A DNA stretch of 64,000 bases from Melastoma dodecandrum (taxonomy: Eukaryota; Streptophyta; Magnoliopsida; Myrtales; Melastomataceae). Position 1 is the first letter of the stretch; the number at the start of each line of letters is the position of its first letter. Positions 53,071 to 62,247 of the stretch are shown in pieces. The notes beneath the pieces were generated by a model. It ran no database searches and was not told the DNA's origin. It was given only the letters and a program-made list of their open reading frames with translations. The position numbers were made by a program, and so were the translations under genes. The stretch is from assembly GCA_029817715.1 (NCBI GenBank), contig JARUPY010000252.1, positions 806,001-870,000 on the forward strand, in the 5' to 3' direction.

Positions 53071-54920
53071 ATGAGCAGCCCACTGACGAAGCAGATCGAC
53101 GATGATGGCCGCGTCAAAAGGACGGGTAGAAATGCGAATTTCCCGCTTGATGCTCGTTCGGATAAGGGATGAGTCGGAGCAGTGACTAGTGTTTCTTTTC
53201 CGTTTTGTTGTTCTACCGCAGGGACATGGTTGACTGCCTGCGCTCACCTCATTACGGCAGTCCTCGGCTCGGGCGTCCTGTCCCTGGCGTGGGCTGTGGC
53301 ACAGTTGGGTTGGATCGCAGGCCCGGCGGTCATTTTCTTGTTCTCGGCCATCAACTACTGTACCTCTGTTTTGCTCTGCGACTGTTACCGGTCGCCGGAT
53401 CCTGTGACCGGCACGAGGAACTACACCTACGGGGGCGCGGTCAAGAACATTCTTGGTATGCCTCGATTCTTTTTAATGACCGAGAAGGCTGCGATGTCTT
53501 GTCAGTTCAATCTGGTGACAGAATTCGTATTTGCTTGAAATGCAACAGGAGGCCGGAAACATAGGCTGCTGGAGTGGGCTCAGTACACAACCATGGTTGG
53601 TATATCGATCGGCTTCACGATCACCGCATCTCTTAGCATGGTGTCAGTAACCGAAGTCGTCCTCATTATTAATAATTGGCTAGTTGCGAACGAAGAACAA
53701 CAGCGATACTACTGTTTATTATTGCAGGGCGGTGGAGAAATCAAATTGTTTCCACAAGAACGGCCATGAGGCGGATTGCTCCTCATCAGAGTATTGGTAT
53801 ATCGCCGCCTTTGCTCTCGTTGAGATCATCCTCAGCCAGATCCCGAGGTTCCACAATCTCACGGGGCTATCTGTTATTGCATCTACTATGTCCTTTATCT
53901 ATGCATTCACCGGGCTCGGGCTGGCCATAGCTAGAGTTGCAAGTGAGTCTGCCTCAGATACTTATTCCGCTTCTGTTCTGTACGTATTCTGTTTCGAATC
54001 ATAGGTAGAGCAACTTGTGCTCTTCGAATTTCTGAAGGTGGGGATGGGGGAACCACGAGCCTAACCGGAGTGGGACTCGCGGACGGTGTGTCCGCGTCGG
54101 AGAAGGTGTGGAGAGCATTCTCGTCAATTGGGAACATCGCGTTCTCATTCGGCTTCTGTGTGATCCTAGTCGAAATCCAGGCAATCGAATTTGCTCCACA
54201 ATTGTGCTGATACGATGCTACCATCCACTGTGATATAAGTCTTTCCTCAATTATGATGCATTGCAGGACACGCTGAAGTCGAGCCCGCCAGAGAACAAGA
54301 CCATGAAGAAGGCTTGTGCGATGGGTGGAGTGGTTATAACTCTGTTCTACGGAGCATGCGGGATGATTGGGTACGCGGCATTTGGGAACAAAGCCCCCGG
54401 AAACCTCCTCACCGGGTTCGGGTTCTATGAGCCTTTCTGGCTTGTGGACCTCGCGAACATCTGCGTCGCCATCCACATAATTGGCTCCTATCAGGTGCTT
54501 GCCCATCCCCTCTTCAGTGCTTTCGAAAGATGGTGTTCCAACAAGTGGCCAGAAAGCAAGCTCGTCAATTCAGGACATGCCGTTGGAATCCCCAAATTCG
54601 GGATCATCCACATAAACTACCTCAGGCTAACGTGTAGAACGACGTACGTGATCGTCATGGCGTTAGTGGCAATGATATTCCCCTTCTTCAATGCTGTCTT
54701 GGGGTTGATCGGGGTGATCAGCTTCTGGCCGCTGGCCGTATACTTTCCGATTGACATGTACATAGTACGGACAGGGATGCCACCATGGTGCATGACATGG
54801 ACGTGCCTCAAGTTGCTTACGTGGGTCGTCCTGGCGGCATGCCTCCTCGGGGCCGCAGGGTCATTCCATGAGCTCATCGAAGGTGTTCAAAAGTACAAGC
54901 CCTTCGCACCCCATGGATAA
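53071..54920 (+). CDS. Amino acid permease, AAP family (AAAP/ATF)
   Basis: Plasma-membrane proton-amino acid symporter. Six exons, 53071-53125, 53222-53455, 53549-53642, 53728-53942, 54038-54180 and 54267-54920, total 1395 nt, giving 464 residues. Landmarks are DDDGRVKRTGTW at the N-terminus, AHLITAVLGSGVLSLAWAVA, GISIGFTITASLSM, SNCFHKNGHEADC, SIGNIAFSFGF and DTLKSSPPENKTMKKA, ending YKPFAPHG. Hydrophobic spans along the length fit 10-11 helices. Exon 3 must end at 53642 (ATGGT|GTCAGT) to keep the frame into the VEKSNCFH exon. Intron 5 uses a GC donor (ATCCAG|GCAATC), a rare but known class. The subgroup (AAP1-8) is not determined. Confidence 0.88.
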
Positions 54921-55164
54921 GAAAAAAAGGTTAATCACCCTATGTTATCAGTGTATTCAACATGGTTGCCATGCATAAAGGTTCAATGAGTCGAATCAGC
55001 CGCGAAGATCTTTGAGCCCTTTACACCTAAAATTTCCATCGTCTCAGAAACTATATTGCGGCATGAACAAGAATGGAACATCCTAGCAGACCCCAAACAC
55101 ACAAATACAGTTTGGTTTCGAAGAACTAAGGATTTTGAGTTATACCTGACAAAAGAAAAGGGTT

Positions 55165-55388
55165 TTGGTTCTACTCGGAACCAACAGGGATCATGCCGAG
55201 GAATCCGAGCAAGATTATGACAACCCACTACCGCAAGTTGGGAGTACTAGCGAATGTTCCAAGGAACTGGACAATTATGATCTCGAAGAGGACAGTGCAA
55301 GCGAGGATGGCAACGAACACGTAATTCTTCAGCACACTTTGAAGACGTTTACCTTCTCCATATCTCGGGAGCTGATTTCATTAAAAAC
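55165..55388 (-). pseudogene. Broken C-terminal exon of a plant Ca2+-ATPase (ACA)
   Basis: On the minus strand an exon-like start (AG acceptor at 55389) reads VFNEISSRDMEKVNVFK, a signature of the last cytosolic loop of autoinhibited P-type calcium pumps. A frameshift follows (about 55330-55340), then KNYVFVAILACTVLFEIIIV and QFLGTFAST (helix 9 region). A TAG stop, ILLGFLG and a shortened MIPVG end come next. Frameshift, stop and deletion mark it as dead. No upstream pump exons are seen, and the pararetrovirus begins about 150 bp away. Confidence 0.8.
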
Positions 55389-55541
55389 CTGCGAAGCAAA
55401 CTTGTCATGCATGTGGAACACTGAGAATGGTAGAGGGTTGTGAAATATATACACAAAGAAGCTGGTGCCTATGCACTATTTTCTAGCTCAAAAGCAAAAA
55501 GAATCTAATCTTTACAAAAGCTAACTAGACTACAAAGTTGC

Positions 55542-57734
55542 CTAGTCTATCTCTATATAATTGTTATCTCCTTTCCGCATTATTGCTTCATCCAAGGAGA
55601 TTCCTTTTTCCCTGGCGTGTGAAGACTCGTCAGTTCCTTCCAAGAGTCCCTGATCAGCATTTTGTTGGGCTCTCTCCTCATCTTGCTTGAATCGCTGTGC
55701 TAAGGTTTTATCGGTGTAGTCTGTGATTTTACTCCAGACTTCGAAAGTGTCCGTCCGGAGGCACAGTTCAGAGTTCTCCCTCTTCCAGAAGTTATCTAGA
55801 AGATCCAGAACTCTCTCCCATCCTCTCTCTCCTGCCTGCTCATCTGCATAGCTGAGATAAGAATGGAGAATCGTGACAGTTGTCATTCCGTCACTGAGGA
55901 CATAGTATAGTTCCTTGCGGGCAAACACGTGCTCTAGCACATCCTTAAGAAACTCAACATTTATGGCCTTTCTTACAGTCTTATCCCTGTAATACTTGCG
56001 CCGTAAACCCCTCTGATCGAGGTCCTGTTTTTGAGGTTCTATCAAATGCCTACTTTCACTAGGATGGATATCCCACACTTGCATATTGGGAAGGATTATT
56101 TTCCCATATTGCTCATGCTCTTCCTCCTCCATCATAGTGCTAGTAATCAGCGCCGTGGCATATTTTGAACCATAACCAAGGCACCCGAGTATGAACTTTA
56201 CCAAATGAGGCAATTGGTTTATCTGATCCGGTTCTGATCTATCGATCTCCAGAATATCAACAAACCCCGCATACAAATAAGGTAAAGCAACTCCCACCAT
56301 ACCTGAACTAATCCTTAGGGATGGCCACTTCTCCAAATTCCAGTGTAGATACGGTTGAAGTACAGAGTTCTCCTCGAGTGAGGATTCTCTCATATTCACC
56401 ACCACCTTTGAAGTCTCATAGTCTTTAACTTCCAGAGGTAATATGGACATAGTGGTTGTGAGAATTTGCTGTCTATCTCGTACCGATTTAGACAACTCTT
56501 CCCCATCTGCAGCCTTGTAAGTTAACTTGGCTTCCAGATCTTTGATGTACTCAATCGCCTTTGCTGCGAAAAACTTAATTTGGCCTTGGTAATTCCTTTT
56601 AATACCTCCCATAAGTCCTCCACAAATAACAGTGGCATCCCAAGATAGGGATCCATCTTCGAAAGAATCCAAATCAAAAAACCAAGATCTATCCAGATCT
56701 TCATGACCTTCGTCATCGTGGGCTTGCTCACCAGGTTCAACTAAACCTCCTTCAGGAATTACTTCCGCAAGGTTCTCCTGAGTTTTAGGATTACCTTCTT
56801 CGAGTGTTTCGGGTATCTCGTAATTGAAATATTCGTTGTACTCTATGTCAGCCGCGTCGTCAGGATGTTCTTCCTTCTGAACAATTGGCTCGCCAATGAA
56901 GGCCTTAAACTTTGCCTCCTCTTCAGCATGCTCACTCTTCACCTTCTCTTTATGTTCCTCCTTGCTTTGTAACAAAGCTTTGTAGGATTTTACAGCTTGG
57001 TTAATGGAGATTTTCTGCTCTTTGGCCAGATGATTACGGCAGTAATTGAACTGCTCCGTGGTCAGTGGGTACCACCAAGGTTCTGCAACCTTATCGTCCT
57101 TCTTAGGACCAGAAGGCTTAAGCTGCTTCGCTTTCTTCTTCTTTCTGGCCTTCTCCTAGGAATCAGCCTGAGCTTCTTCCTTCAGATCTGCCATTTTCGC
57201 TTTTCCTTTAGAGCTTACCTCTTCAGGATCAGCCATCTTCTCTTAAAGATCTTCCTTCACGTTTCCTTTGGGTTTTACACTGTCTTCTCCCTTAGGACCC
57301 GTCACTCCCTTCTGGGAATCTTTCACCGCTTTCTCTTTGGAATTGGTTATTACCTTTTCCTTTGGCTTAGCCATTCCTTTCTGGGAATCATCTTTCGTTT
57401 TTCCCTTGAAGTTAGCAGGAGCTTTCTTCTTAGGATCAACCACATCCTTCTGGAGATCTGTTTCTGCCTTTCTCTTGGAGTTGGTTTTTACCTTCTCCTT
57501 GAGATTAGCCACACTCTTTTGTGTATCCGCAGTTTTCAGCTTGCTGGGACATTCGAATGATCGATGTCCAGGTCGCTTACACTGCCGGCACAAAGCTGAT
57601 TTCGTTCCAGAATTGGAACCAGCATCACTATGCTCACTATCTCTCTTGATAGGATTATGACATACCTTCTTAGAGTGTCCTTCCTGCTTGCATCTCCAGC
57701 AGATCTTCTTCTTTGCTGCGGGATCCATCTGCAA
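55542..57734 (-). pseudogene. Pararetrovirus second ORF (zinc knuckles, lysine repeats, unknown C-terminal domain)
   Basis: One reading frame of about 730 codons broken by two stops (TAA at 57243-57245, TAG at 57156-57158). The N-terminus holds two canonical CX2CX4HX4C zinc knuckles, CWRCKQEGHSKKVC (residues 12-25) and CRQCKRPGHRSFEC (49-62). From residue 70 comes a lysine-rich array of 23-residue units (D-x-Q-K start). Then follows a large unrecognised domain (56975-55542, 477 residues from its first Met) with an acidic N-terminal half (YFNYEIPETLEEGNPKTQEN) and an ordered-looking C-terminal half (FVDILEIDRSEPDQINQLPH; LEHVFARKELYYVLSDGMTT). It ends at 55542. Nucleic acid binding is inferred from the knuckles; the rest has no assigned function. 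Confidence 0.75.
57180..57527 (-). repeat. 69-nt tandem repeats coding 23-residue lysine-rich units
   Basis: Four clear units begin DTQKSVANLKEKV, DLQKDVVDPKKKA, DSQKGMAKPKEKV and DSQKGVTGPKGED at exactly 23-residue spacing. A fifth, decayed unit follows across the TAA stop. They share DxQK, a Pro-Lys turn and NSK/NFK motifs. Confidence 0.85.
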
Positions 57735-58131
57735 GTTCTCTAGAGAGAGAGTCAGCTATTATGTTTTTCTCTGAAGAGATATACTTAACATCGAATTTAT
57801 AATAGCTAAACCACTCTTGCAACCTCAAAAGCCTAGTCTGCCTAGCCTCCTTGAGGTTCAGACTCATAAACATTTTTACATAGGTCGAGTCAGAGCGCAC
57901 TAAGAATTTCTTCGGGGCCAAAAAGATGTAAAAGGCTTTTATTCCATTTTTTAAAGCCAATACTTCTTTTTCATGTATCGGGTACCGGAGTTCACGCCCC
58001 TTAAAACTACCCGACCAATACTTACAAACGGGTTCCGGTTTTCTTCCTTTAATTTTAAGGACAGCCCCCCAAAACTCGTTAGAAGCATCAATTTCTAAAA
58101 CTAACTCATCCTTGTCAGATGGTAAAGAGAG
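57670..58131 (-). pseudogene. Pararetrovirus RNase H domain
   Basis: Continuation of the reverse-transcriptase frame after the TAA at 58132. It shows the RNase H catalytic acids: EIDAS (Asp), HEKEVLAL (Glu), VRSDSTYV (Asp) and a late ADSLSR (Asp). The frame closes at 57670, overlapping by about 65 nt the start of the second ORF, which is in a different phase. Confidence 0.85.
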
Positions 58132-60045
58132 TTATGGTAAATTTTTAACCTTTCTCTTAATTCTCTGAATAGCATGAGTGTCCTCATCTTCCCATAACCA
58201 AGGATTTACCGAAGATGTTTTTTTCGAAATCCTACCTAGATCTCGGGAAAGATCTTTCACAAACTTTCTTGCATAGTTAACAAATCCACAAAATCTTTGG
58301 ACTTGTTTTATATCCTCAAGTCTATCAGGAAAATCAACTATTTTCTCGACAATATGTCTTTGTAGTTTTATCTTTCCTTGCTCAATTTCCATGCCTAGAA
58401 AATTAATTGACTCATTAAACCATTCTATCTTCCTATCCGATAGAATCATGCCATCCTGTTGGAAAACATCAGTCACCTTATCCAGGTGCCTCATGTGGTC
58501 GTCTTCAGTCTGACTGTAGACTAACACATCGTCAATATAGACCGCACAAAATTTTCGGACTTGCTTGAAAGCATTATCCATCTTGCGCTGAAACACGCCC
58601 AGAGCATTTTTCAGGCCGAACGGCATCACCAGCCATTCAAACATTCCTTGCGGAGCATTGAAGGCAGTTAGAGGAACCGACCCTTCCTCCATCTTGACTT
58701 GCCAGTATCCACTTTTCAAGTCAAATTTTGAGAAGAATTTTGGTTGGCTCAAACTAACTCTATCAATTAAATCCCTCGCAGTGGGAATCTTATAGCCATC
58801 GTCTTTTGTAGCTTTGTTAAGCTGACGATAGTCTATAACCATTCGTGCTTTACCTCGCACCTGCTCGGCATGATTAATTACCATAAATGCAGGACTAGAA
58901 TGCTGACTGTAACTGTCCCTAATCAAGCTTTTTCCAAGCAACTCATGAATTTGTTTGTCAAACTCCTCAACCATCTCAGCCGTATACGTAATGTTTCTGG
59001 CTCTTATAATGGTTCCGGCATCCTTTAATTCGAGTATAGCCTTTAGGCCATTCCGACTCCACAATTTTAATGGATCTTCACTAAAATTGTCGGCAAGTTT
59101 TACCAGGAACTTATCCCATTTTGTCCCGGTTAACTGTACTGCCCTACACACTTCTTGTTTAGGAAACAAGTCGTCATACCAGTTAGAACTCCTGGTATTC
59201 GTTGGAGAAAACATGGTTTGTTCCCATGAATCGTTCTCATCCAACCATATATCACCACGCTGAGCTCGTACTCTGAAAGCTTTTTCACATGGTGAATTAC
59301 CACAGTACTCTGTCCGTTTTACCGGATAGAAACCAAACTTTAACCTTAACTTTGGTTCCTGGAGAATACTGATTTTCACCCCACCTATGGACACATGATG
59401 GACATCCTGCACAAAAGGTAAGTTTTCCTTTTGTCCTTTTAGAAAGGCATTACCAATTATGATATGTACCTCTAATAAAGGATGGGCCAAGATCTCTTTT
59501 ATGATGAACTGTTGTCCACCAATAAAGACAGGCACATTATTAGCCTGATGGCTGACTATTGTAGCTATTCCATCTACGTTTACCATGTGGATAGGTTTCT
59601 GCAGTGGTTTCCACCACTCATCTGGTAGTGCATTGAGTCTAGCACAAGTTATGCTACACCCAGTGTCTATCAGGGTATCCAGAGAATACTCATTGTATCC
59701 AAGAAACTTGAAAGTTAGAGCCACATATGTGCTCAAATCTTCCGTCATGATACTAAACCTAATATTCTTAGGTACTTCCTGGGATGGTTCTATCATCCTC
59801 CAGATTTCGTCTATTGGTATAGACCTCTGCTCGGCTATTTGCTCAATAACCTTACATACTTCAGGAATACTGGACAAAGAGTTATCTGGATAGGTAACTC
59901 TCATCATCCGTATTGATTCATCTCTCGTTTGATCTATTGGATCTTCATAGATTGGTATTGACACCTGTCTATATCTCACGATTCTACCCGTATGTTGAGA
60001 CGGGGTGGAATATCTCACCTTGGAACCATACAGGGCCATGTGCAA
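58132..60045 (-). pseudogene. Pararetrovirus aspartic protease and reverse transcriptase
   Basis: A 637-residue open frame. The protease active site DTG is at residues 127-129 (LIDTGCSITC). The reverse transcriptase runs from about residue 345, with ARMVIDYRQLNKATK, FSKFDLKSGYWQVKM, MPFGLKNA, and the catalytic YIDD at 503-506 (AVYIDDVLVYSQTEDDH), then INFLGMEI and FCGFVNYARKFVKDL. In the GLKNA-FQRKMD segment the usual Pro is Leu. An in-frame TAA (58132-58134) cuts it from the RNase H domain, which follows in the same frame. Confidence 0.9.
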
Positions 60046-60907
60046 GATGGGCCTGTATACCTGATATCAGCTGATCTCTAAACTCTCGCCATCGTTTATC
60101 GATTACAGCTGCTACCACAGGACTATCCGCTGGAAGATGGAATAGCGGAATTAGTCCTACTTGGATCAACCCAATGTGTATATAATTATATACACCTCTA
60201 GCACGTTGCATGGTTTCCCTAATGCGTTGTACATTGAGTAAGGAGATATCCAAAGTCTCAAGTTCCGTGCTTGTAACTTGAGCCGTTGCTTCTGTTTGTG
60301 AGATATCGATTATAGATCTAAAATTAAATCTTGACACATTATAGACCTCTCTCACATTAACATTGGGCAACCTCCATTCCAAGACTGACTGGGATGGATC
60401 TTCGTACTGGTGGGATTCCTCCAGTACGTAATTCGATGCTTCCAGGGGAACCATCTCATCACCATCTCCATTTTGCTCTGCTCTCATCATGAACAGATGC
60501 ATTTTCCAAATATCAGAATCCTCTTCTGAATCCGTATCGTAATTTGATACAACCTCATAGATAGATTCTACTTCCGAGTCTAAGTCAGAAATATCCTGCT
60601 CATCTATTGGTTCGTAAGCCACGACGTCTTCCTCATGACTCCTGTCATCCAGAAACACCATTCGGAGTCTTTCTCTCCTTTGGTTCTTCTGAGGACAAGT
60701 ATCCGCTTTGTGGGCTTTTGATCCATAAAACCAGTAACAATTGCAGTTGCTCAACGGTTTTCCCTTTGGACACTTGGGTTCTCGGCCATGCTTTCGCTTA
60801 AAGGCTTCGATCCTATCTTTGTCCTTAAGGTTTGTCCGTCTCCTCACAAACCTCCTTGGTTTGTAAGCAGGACCTCCCTTTTGTTTCTTCTGGAGGTATC
60901 TCTTTGG
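59984..60907 (-). pseudogene. Pararetrovirus zinc knuckle and movement protein region
   Basis: Same frame as the last capsid part, beyond the TGA. It starts with basic sequence and a degenerate zinc knuckle (CNCYWFYGSKAHKADTC; the expected third Cys is Phe), which normally closes the capsid protein. After an acidic linker comes the cell-to-cell movement protein core: SRFNFRSIID, then YIHIGLIQVGLIPLFHLP and FRDQLISGIQA, matching the LGLxQVxLxPL pattern of caulimovirid movement proteins. The frame ends at a TGA (59984) while the movement-protein/protease frame continues in another phase within 59984-60045, so a frameshift breaks it. Confidence 0.78.
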
Positions 60908-62247
60908 TCAAACTTTCCTTTTGTTGTATCTAACAAATTTTTTCTTTCTTGGAAAGTTTCTTGTTCTCATAAATTCTCCTGGGGTATCACATCCATACCT
61001 CCCAAGTACATATTCAATCTGAGAACAACAGCTCTTGTTTAGGTAAGGCAGCTTCTTAGCCGCCTCCTTTACCTGGAGCTCAGTACATGCCTTCCGCATT
61101 GCTTAATCGCCTGAATTTTTCCTCCGAGTCTAGAGACAATCTTTTCCTCACTCAGAAGTAATTCATAGGCCTTTTGCGCAACTTCCGGCCAAGGTTCTGG
61201 AAGTTTTGCAAAAAAGGTTCCCAATATGAACTGTTGAGACACTACGTCCATATTGTAATAATACTTCTGGAGTTCACATACGTAGCTGTCAAACCAGCAC
61301 ATATCACAGATCTGTAGTTTTACTAGAGCAGTCAACAATTGGTCTTTTTCCAGTCTCAGTGGATAACGAAAAACGACAGAATTCTCGTTGTAATGCATCA
61401 GCTATGATTGCTAACACACCATCAACAGTTAGCGCCTGATCTATCTTCTCTTTGATATCAGCATGTGCCACCAAAGATTTCCAATATTTCTGCGCCGTTC
61501 CCATGATGACTGCCACACATAATTCATAAACTGATCCAGGGGACAATATCCCGGCGGACGCAGTCATTCGAATTAATGATAACCACTCATCTATCTTTTC
61601 ATATACGTGCTTTTCACAATCTATGTCCAGAAAAGCACCAGGGGTAATTATAGGCTTCAAAACGTTATCCCTTGGAACAAACTCTTGTTTAGTTCTATGA
61701 GGATAATCGGGCCTGTAAATTTCCCTATTCGCAGTCACCAATTCATTAAACGTTCTATTGTCTAAATGAACTGGAGCATCTTCTGCCAGACCTAAGGCTT
61801 TCCTTAAGTCTTTTGCCAACTCTCCACTTTGAGAGTTTAAATTCGCATTTCGCTTTTGCGCGTCTAAAATGTAGGGAGCCACTGACTCTTTATACATTTC
61901 ATCCACACATTTGCCTTGATTCTGTTTGGAATTTCTTCCTCCCAGATTCAATCTTTCGACTGGTTTTCCAGTAGTACTTTCTAGTCCAGAAGTCGCCTCG
62001 GCTTCAGGCCTTTTTAAACTTCTTTCTCTCTCCAGTGCGTCTAGCATGTTATTCACTATAGAGCCTACTTCCTTTGCCATTTGGTTTCGGCTTTCTAGAG
62101 TTTCTGTACTCCCCTGAATTGTTAGCTGAGTTAAAATATCATTTATACTCTTGCTAATTCCAAAGGGAGACAATCTAGACTCTGAAACGAACTCCAATCG
62201 TGAGGAGTTCCAGAAGGATTTCCCGAAGATTTTCCTTCTTCAGCCAT
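60908..62247 (-). pseudogene. Pararetrovirus coat protein region
   Basis: The capsid part of the first viral ORF. A plausible start codon at 62247 is out of frame with the main open stretch (61304-62197). The next part (61069-61398) is in another frame and carries the capsid hallmark LQICDMCWFDSYVCELQKYY followed by LPEPWPEVAQKAYELL. A third part (60908-61099) reads KSCCSQIEYVLGRYGC and a basic run (RKKKFVRYNKRK) before an in-frame TGA at 60908-60910. The upstream part has a coiled, charged N-terminal half. It is similar in kind to petuvirus and badnavirus capsids. Frameshifted and dead. Confidence 0.8.

Larger units (their letters stand above)
55542..62247 (-). mobile_element. Endogenous pararetrovirus (Caulimoviridae), broken
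   Basis: An integrated copy of a plant DNA pararetrovirus about 6.7 kb long, reading leftwards. Domain order is coat protein with zinc knuckle, movement protein, aspartic protease, reverse transcriptase, RNase H, then a second large ORF. There is no integrase and no LTR, which rules out Ty3/gypsy. A large downstream ORF of unknown function has been described for florendoviruses, so that group is a candidate; the genus is not proven. Breaks: a frame change just after the putative start (62247), frameshifts within 61304-61398, near 61070-61100 and within 59984-60045, and in-frame stops at 60908, 58132, 57243 and 57156. It cannot encode working proteins as it stands. The non-coding viral region may extend right of 62247, but its end was not located. 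Confidence 0.88.

Noticed and set aside
53501..53538. Reading through exon 2 of the permease past 53455
   Set aside because: The residues after NILG do not fit the family, whereas the spliced exon at 53549 restores GGRKHRLLEWAQY.
56997..57560. 187-codon plus-strand open frame of repetitive Leu/Phe/Ser sequence
   Set aside because: It is the antisense shadow of the lysine-rich repeat part of the viral second ORF; its periodicity mirrors the 69-nt repeats.
55542..62247. Ty3/gypsy retrotransposon as an alternative to a pararetrovirus
   Set aside because: No integrase and no LTRs; a caulimovirid-type movement protein and capsid motifs are present.
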